From Nostocoides sp. (GTDB taxonomy: Bacteria > Actinomycetota > Actinomycetes > Actinomycetales > Dermatophilaceae), in the NCBI GenBank assembly GCA_016716625.1, contig JADJVJ010000001.1, positions 62,001 to 126,000 of the forward strand: a stretch of 64,000 bases of DNA, written 5' to 3'. This document shows, in pieces, positions 60,227-64,000 of this stretch (positions are counted from its first letter, which is position 1; every line of letters begins with the position of its first letter). The translations under genes were made by a program, and so were the position numbers. The notes under the pieces were generated by a model. It worked only from the letters and a program-made list of their open reading frames with translations. It was not told the DNA's origin and did no database searches.

Positions 60227-62187
60227 GCGCCGCCCCGACCCCGTCGTGCCACGAGTCCGGGGCCGTCGCGACGGCCGGACCGGACGCCGCCGTCGTGGCG
60301 CTCGCAGGCACTCCGAATGTCGGCAAGTCCTCGCTCTTCAACACCGTGACCGGCGCGCGGCGCACCGTCGGAAACTGGCCCGGGACCACTGTGGAGGTGG
60401 GCCGCGGCGCCTGGGACCTTGGCGGGGACCCGGCCCGCCGGGTGACCCTCGTGGACCTCCCCGGTGCCTACTCCCTCGACGCGATGAGCCCGGATGAGGA
60501 GGTGACCCGGGGCGTCGTCCTCGCTCAAGGAGAGGAGGCGCCGTCCGCTGTGGTGGTGGTGACGAGTGCCGCGCACCTGGCCCGGGGGCTCTACCTCGTC
60601 GCCCAGCTCCGTGAGCGGACGATTCCGGTGGTCGTCGCCCTCACCATGCTCGACGTCGCCCAGCGCCGGGGCCTGGACACCGATGCCGCGGTGCTCGCGG
60701 ACGAACTCGGCTGCCCGGTCGTCGCACTCGACCCTCGGCGTCGTCGCGGTGGTGGCCAGCTCGCCGCCGCCGTCCAGGCCGCGCTCGTGCGCGGGCCGCT
60801 GGAGCCACGGCATACTCCCCCGACGAGTGAGAGCGAGCCGGCGGGTGACGAGCTGGCGCTCGCCGATGAACGCTTCTCGTGGATCGCGCGGGCGGTCGAA
60901 CGTGCGCAGCGGCACGCCGGGGGGGCGCGCCGGACCTTCTCGGACCGGGTGGACCGTTGGGCCACGGCCCCGGTTGTCGGTCCGTTGCTCTTCCTCGCGG
61001 TCATGTGGGCGGTCTTCCAGGTGACCACGGTCGTCGCGGCGCCGCTGCAGGACGCGCTCGACTCCTTCTTCGCGGGACCGGTTGCTGATGGGGCGGATCG
61101 GCTGCTGGCGTGGGTCGGATTGGGGGAGAGTCCGGTTCGCGGGTTCGTCGTCGACGGGTTGATCGCGGGCGTCGGCATGCTGCTCACTTTCGTGCCGCTC
61201 ATGGCGCTGATGTTCCTGCTCCTGGCGGTGCTCGAGGACTCCGGTTATATGGCCCGCGCGGCGGTCGTCACGGATCGGCTCATGGGCCGGCTCGGGCTGC
61301 CGGGGCGAGCGTTCCTGCCGCTCGTCGTCGGCTTCGGCTGCAACGTGCCGGCGATCGCGGCCACCCGGATCCTCTCGCAGGCCAGGCACCGGCTGCTCAC
61401 GGCGTTGCTCGTGCCCTTCACCTCATGCACGGCGCGACTCACGGTCTATGTGCTGCTCGCGACGACGTTCTTCCCGGAGCACGCCGGGTCGGTCGTCTTC
61501 GCCATGTACCTCCTCTCGATCGTTCTCGTCGTGCTCGTCGGTCTGCTCCTGCGCGGGGTGTTGTGGCGCGCGCTCGGGGCAGAGCCGCTCGTTCTCGACC
61601 TGCCGCCCTACCAGCGGCCGACAGCGCGGCTCTCGCTGGCCGTCACGTGGTTGCGGCTCAAGGGGTTCCTGCGCACGGCCTCGGGGATCATCGTCGCGAC
61701 CGTCGTCATCGTGTGGTTCCTCCAGTCGGTGCCCGCCCCCGGTGCGGCCGGCACCTTCGGCGCTGTCCCGGTCGAGGACAGCGTGTATGCCGCCATCGCC
61801 CGGTCCATTGCTCCCGTGCTCGCCCCGGCCGGGTTCGGGGAATGGCAGACGGTCTCTGCGCTCATCGTGGGGTTCATTGCCAAGGAGGCGGTCATCTCGT
61901 CCTGGGCGCAGACCTACGCCCTGGCGGAGCCGAGCTCGGAACGCGAACCGGGGGTGCTCGGGCAGCAGCTTCTGGAGACGTTCACGGCCTCCTCGGGCGG
62001 GCATGCCGGGGTCGCGGTGCTCGCGTTCATGGTCTTCCTGCTTGCCTACACCCCATGTGTCGCAACGCTGGCCGCGCAGCGGCGGGAGATCGGTCTGCGG
62101 TGGACCGCAGCCGGGGTGGCGATGCAGTTGGCGGTTGCCTACGTGCTCGCCGTGGCGGTTTTCCAGGTCGGCCGGCTGCTGTGGTGA
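60223..62187 (+). CDS. feoB: FeoB, ferrous iron transporter with G domain
   Basis: 654 residues. G1 GTPNVGKS at 29-36, switch region NWPGTT, G3 DLPG, then eight or more helices including GCNVPAI and two gate motifs. GTP-dependent Fe(II) uptake. Start ATG 60223 in an ATGA overlap; typical C-terminus VAVFQVGRLLW. Confidence 0.96.
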   Translation: MSAAPTPSCHESGAVATAGPDAAVVALAGTPNVGKSSLFNTVTGARRTVGNWPGTTVEVGRGAWDLGGDPARRVTLVDLPGAYSLDAMSPDEEVTRGVVLAQGEEAPSAVVVVTSAAHLARGLYLVAQLRERTIPVVVALTMLDVAQRRGLDTDAAVLADELGCPVVALDPRRRRGGGQLAAAVQAALVRGPLEPRHTPPTSESEPAGDELALADERFSWIARAVERAQRHAGGARRTFSDRVDRWATAPVVGPLLFLAVMWAVFQVTTVVAAPLQDALDSFFAGPVADGADRLLAWVGLGESPVRGFVVDGLIAGVGMLLTFVPLMALMFLLLAVLEDSGYMARAAVVTDRLMGRLGLPGRAFLPLVVGFGCNVPAIAATRILSQARHRLLTALLVPFTSCTARLTVYVLLATTFFPEHAGSVVFAMYLLSIVLVVLVGLLLRGVLWRALGAEPLVLDLPPYQRPTARLSLAVTWLRLKGFLRTASGIIVATVVIVWFLQSVPAPGAAGTFGAVPVEDSVYAAIARSIAPVLAPAGFGEWQTVSALIVGFIAKEAVISSWAQTYALAEPSSEREPGVLGQQLLETFTASSGGHAGVAVLAFMVFLLAYTPCVATLAAQRREIGLRWTAAGVAMQLAVAYVLAVAVFQVGRLLW

Positions 62188-62489
62188 GCGCCGAGTCGCG
62201 GCCGGTCACCGCCGTCCTCGCGGCTCTGCAGGGCGGGGCTCGGAGCCTGGCCGAGGTTGCCGAGCGCACCGGGCTGGGGCGGGACGTCGTCGACGCGGCG
62301 ATCACCCACCTGGTGCGGCTGGGCCGTCTCGAAGCGGAGGAACTTGCCATCGGCTGCCCGAGCGCAGGGTGCGGGGGATGTGCGTCCGGCACGGCCGAGG
62401 GCACCGCGGGGTGCCGGTCGAGCGCGCCGTCGACTCGCCGATCCGGCCCCGTGCTCGTCGCGCTCCGGGTGTCCCGGCCGCCGGGCTAG
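62184..62489 (+). CDS. feoC: FeoC-like winged helix with Cys-rich tail
   Basis: 101 residues. AVLAALQGGARSLAEVAERTGLGRDVVDAAITHLVRLGRL is the helix-turn-helix, and ELAIGCPSAGCGGCASG has four Cys that may bind an Fe-S cluster or Fe. Overlaps the feoB stop (GTGA). Confidence 0.82.
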   Translation: MSAESRPVTAVLAALQGGARSLAEVAERTGLGRDVVDAAITHLVRLGRLEAEELAIGCPSAGCGGCASGTAEGTAGCRSSAPSTRRSGPVLVALRVSRPPG

Positions 62490-62499
62490 CCGCCCGCGG

Positions 62500-63816
62500 T
62501 CAGGGATGTGCGGAGCGGACGGCGCCGACGAGAGCCGAACAGATCTGCGCGACCTCGTCGGGCTCGCTCACGTAGGGCGGCATGGTGTAGACGAGGTTGC
62601 GGAACGGCCGCACCCACACCCCGGCCTCAAGCGCCGCCGCGGTCACTTCGTGGACCCGGACGGGCTCGGTGAGTTCGATGACCCCGACCCCGCCGAGGAC
62701 GCGCACATCGGCCACCGAGGGCAGGTATGCCGCGCTCTGGAGTCCCAGCCTCAGCCCACCTTCCAGCCGGGAGACCTGGGCCGCGGTGTCGCGGGAGCGG
62801 AGCAGGGTCAGGGAGGCCGAGGCGATGGCGCACGCGAGCGGGTTGGCCATGAAGGTCGGGCCGTGCATGAGGCCGCCGGCCTCGCCCGCGCTCACGCCCT
62901 GGGCGACCTCGGCCGAGCAGAGGGTCGCCGCGAGGGAGAGGTAGCCGCCGGTGAGGGCCTTGCCCACGCAGAGGATGTCCGGGGCCGCGGAGGGCTGGCA
63001 CCACTGGCTGGCCCAGGGGCGGCCGGTGCGCCAGAGGCCGGTGGCGATCTCGTCGTGGATGACGAGGGCGCCGTGGGCTCGGGCCAATTCGCCGAGGAAC
63101 GTCACGGCCTCGGGGTGGTAGATGTGCATGCCACCGGCCCCCTGGAGGACGGGCTCAACGATGACCGCGGCAATCTCCGCAGCGTGCACGGCATACAGGG
63201 AGGCGGTGGCGGCTTTCCACGCGCTGAGGTCGGCGTCGATCCCGGCTGGGGGGCGCGGCGCGAAGACGTGTTCGGGGAGCAGGCCGCGGAAGAGGTGGTG
63301 CATGCCGCCGTCAGGGTCGGTCACGGACATGGGGGAGAAGGTGTCTCCGTGGTAGCCGCCGCGGATCGTGAAGAACCGCTGCCGCGGCCGGCCCCGCGCG
63401 ATGTGCATCTGGAGGGCCATCTTCATGGCGACCTCGACGCTCACCGACCCGGAGTCGGCGAAGAAGACGTGCTGCAGGCCCTCCGGCGCGAGCTCGAGGA
63501 GCTGTCGCCCCAGCTGGATCGCGGGTTCGTGGGTGAGGCCCCCGAACATGACATGACTCATCCGCTCGAGCTGGCCGCGGGCGGCTTCATCGAGCTCGGG
63601 GACGGCATAGCCGTGGACCGCGCACCACCAGGAACTCATCGCGTCGATGACCTCACGCCGCTGCCCGTCCGGTGCACGCAAGGTGAGCCGGACGCCGCGC
63701 GCGGATTCCACGAGGTAGGGCGTGGTCGGGGTGAGCGCGCTGGAGTACGGGTGCCAGAGGTGGTCGCGGTCGAAGGCGAGCAGGGCGGCCAGGCTGGGAT
63801 CGGCGTCCGCACTCAC
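62500..63816 (-). CDS. bioA: Adenosylmethionine-8-amino-7-oxononanoate aminotransferase
   Basis: 438 residues. HLWHPYSS near 25 is the BioA start; SSWWCAVHGYAVPELDEA, IHDEIATGLWRTG (Asp for PLP) and VGKALTGGYL (Lys) are family motifs. Converts KAPA to DAPA using SAM. Converges with feoC 10 nt away. GTG 63816 chosen; the upstream open frame is not conserved-like. Confidence 0.94.
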   Translation of the reverse strand: MSADADPSLAALLAFDRDHLWHPYSSALTPTTPYLVESARGVRLTLRAPDGQRREVIDAMSSWWCAVHGYAVPELDEAARGQLERMSHVMFGGLTHEPAIQLGRQLLELAPEGLQHVFFADSGSVSVEVAMKMALQMHIARGRPRQRFFTIRGGYHGDTFSPMSVTDPDGGMHHLFRGLLPEHVFAPRPPAGIDADLSAWKAATASLYAVHAAEIAAVIVEPVLQGAGGMHIYHPEAVTFLGELARAHGALVIHDEIATGLWRTGRPWASQWCQPSAAPDILCVGKALTGGYLSLAATLCSAEVAQGVSAGEAGGLMHGPTFMANPLACAIASASLTLLRSRDTAAQVSRLEGGLRLGLQSAAYLPSVADVRVLGGVGVIELTEPVRVHEVTAAALEAGVWVRPFRNLVYTMPPYVSEPDEVAQICSALVGAVRSAHP

Positions 63817-63879
63817 GAGCTCAGCGTATGCCGCCGAAAAGACCTGGCGCCCAGGGTGCCGCCGTGTCAGGCTCGGGTC

Positions 63880-64000
63880 ATGACACCCACGACACCGGCG
63901 ACGCCCGGCGACGACGAGCTCAAGCGCAAGTTCCGCGAGGCCCTCGATCGCAAGAACGCCAAGCAGTCCGCGGGTCAGGGTGAGGGGAGCGGCCACGGCA
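63880..64000 (+). CDS. DUF5302-like small protein, truncated by window end
   Basis: The 40 visible codons read MTPTTPATPGDDELKRKFREALDRKN then AKQSAGQGEGSGHG. The charged helix DELKRKFREALDRK fits the DUF5302 group of small actinobacterial proteins. No stop in the window. Diverges from bioA. Confidence 0.65.
   Translation, partial: MTPTTPATPGDDELKRKFREALDRKNAKQSAGQGEGSGHG

Overview
The window is high-GC (about 70%) actinobacterial chromosome. Gene content (mycothiol-era regulators, DUF222/HNH endonuclease, SigJ-like ECF factor, cydABDC, CtaG/CopD, many GTG starts and ATGA/GTGA stop-start overlaps, several apparently leaderless genes) fits the Actinomycetota. The style of the housekeeping genes suggests Intrasporangiaceae (Janibacter/Tetrasphaera/Phycicoccus-like); that family assignment is inference. 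No rRNA, tRNA, CRISPR array, prophage or intact insertion sequence was seen.

Layout. 1-2.7 kb: end of a secreted beta-helix protein and a two-component system. 2.76-6.5 kb: a decayed SDR paralogue, then the most unusual locus, four tightly packed genes encoding a TusA-like carrier, a DsrE protein, a TusA-radical SAM fusion and a MOSC protein, followed by a fragment of an MmyB-like regulator. 6.5-24.4 kb: a mosaic of small regulator/enzyme genes (TetR, MerR, ArsR-SRPBCC, SigJ-like, VOC, YciI, DUF427, DUF1801, NmrA-like SDR), with several broken genes (arginase-like, DJ-1/PfpI), ending in a DUF222/HNH gene. 24.7-36.9 kb: a second two-component system, DUF488, RidA, a WYL regulator, ArfB, a nitronate monooxygenase-like gene with a double operator, a lipase-like hydrolase and an APC permease. 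37-40.3 kb: arsenic resistance (arsR, ACR3, arsC) beside a thioredoxin-rhodanese fusion and a rhodanese lipoprotein, both under CsoR/CstR-type operators. 40.3-45.1 kb: EamA exporter, SDR, a broken AbiEi-like gene bracketed by two palindromic repeats, and a class III aminotransferase. 45.4-52.5 kb: cytochrome bd operon cydABDC, translationally coupled to a BlaI repressor and an M56 protease. 52.5-57.5 kb: nitrilase, CopD-CtaG fusion, MarR and a DHA2 exporter. 57.5-63.8 kb: biotin genes (bioF, bioD, bioA) around a feoABC iron(II) uptake operon with a DtxR/IdeR-type box.

Strongest leads: (1) the TusA/DsrE/TusA-radical SAM/MOSC cassette as a possible sulfur-relay-coupled radical SAM system; (2) a 90-bp, near-palindromic, exactly in-frame insertion in cydD; (3) a roughly eight-fold over-represented 7-mer TATGCCG/CGGCATA spread over both strands, fixing rare codon choices; (4) three CsoR/CstR-type boxes that link sulfur-handling genes and a ferritin-like lipoprotein; (5) BlaI-M56 coupled to cytochrome bd, with a BlaI-like dyad upstream of cydA.

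All functional calls come from reading motifs; no database search was run.
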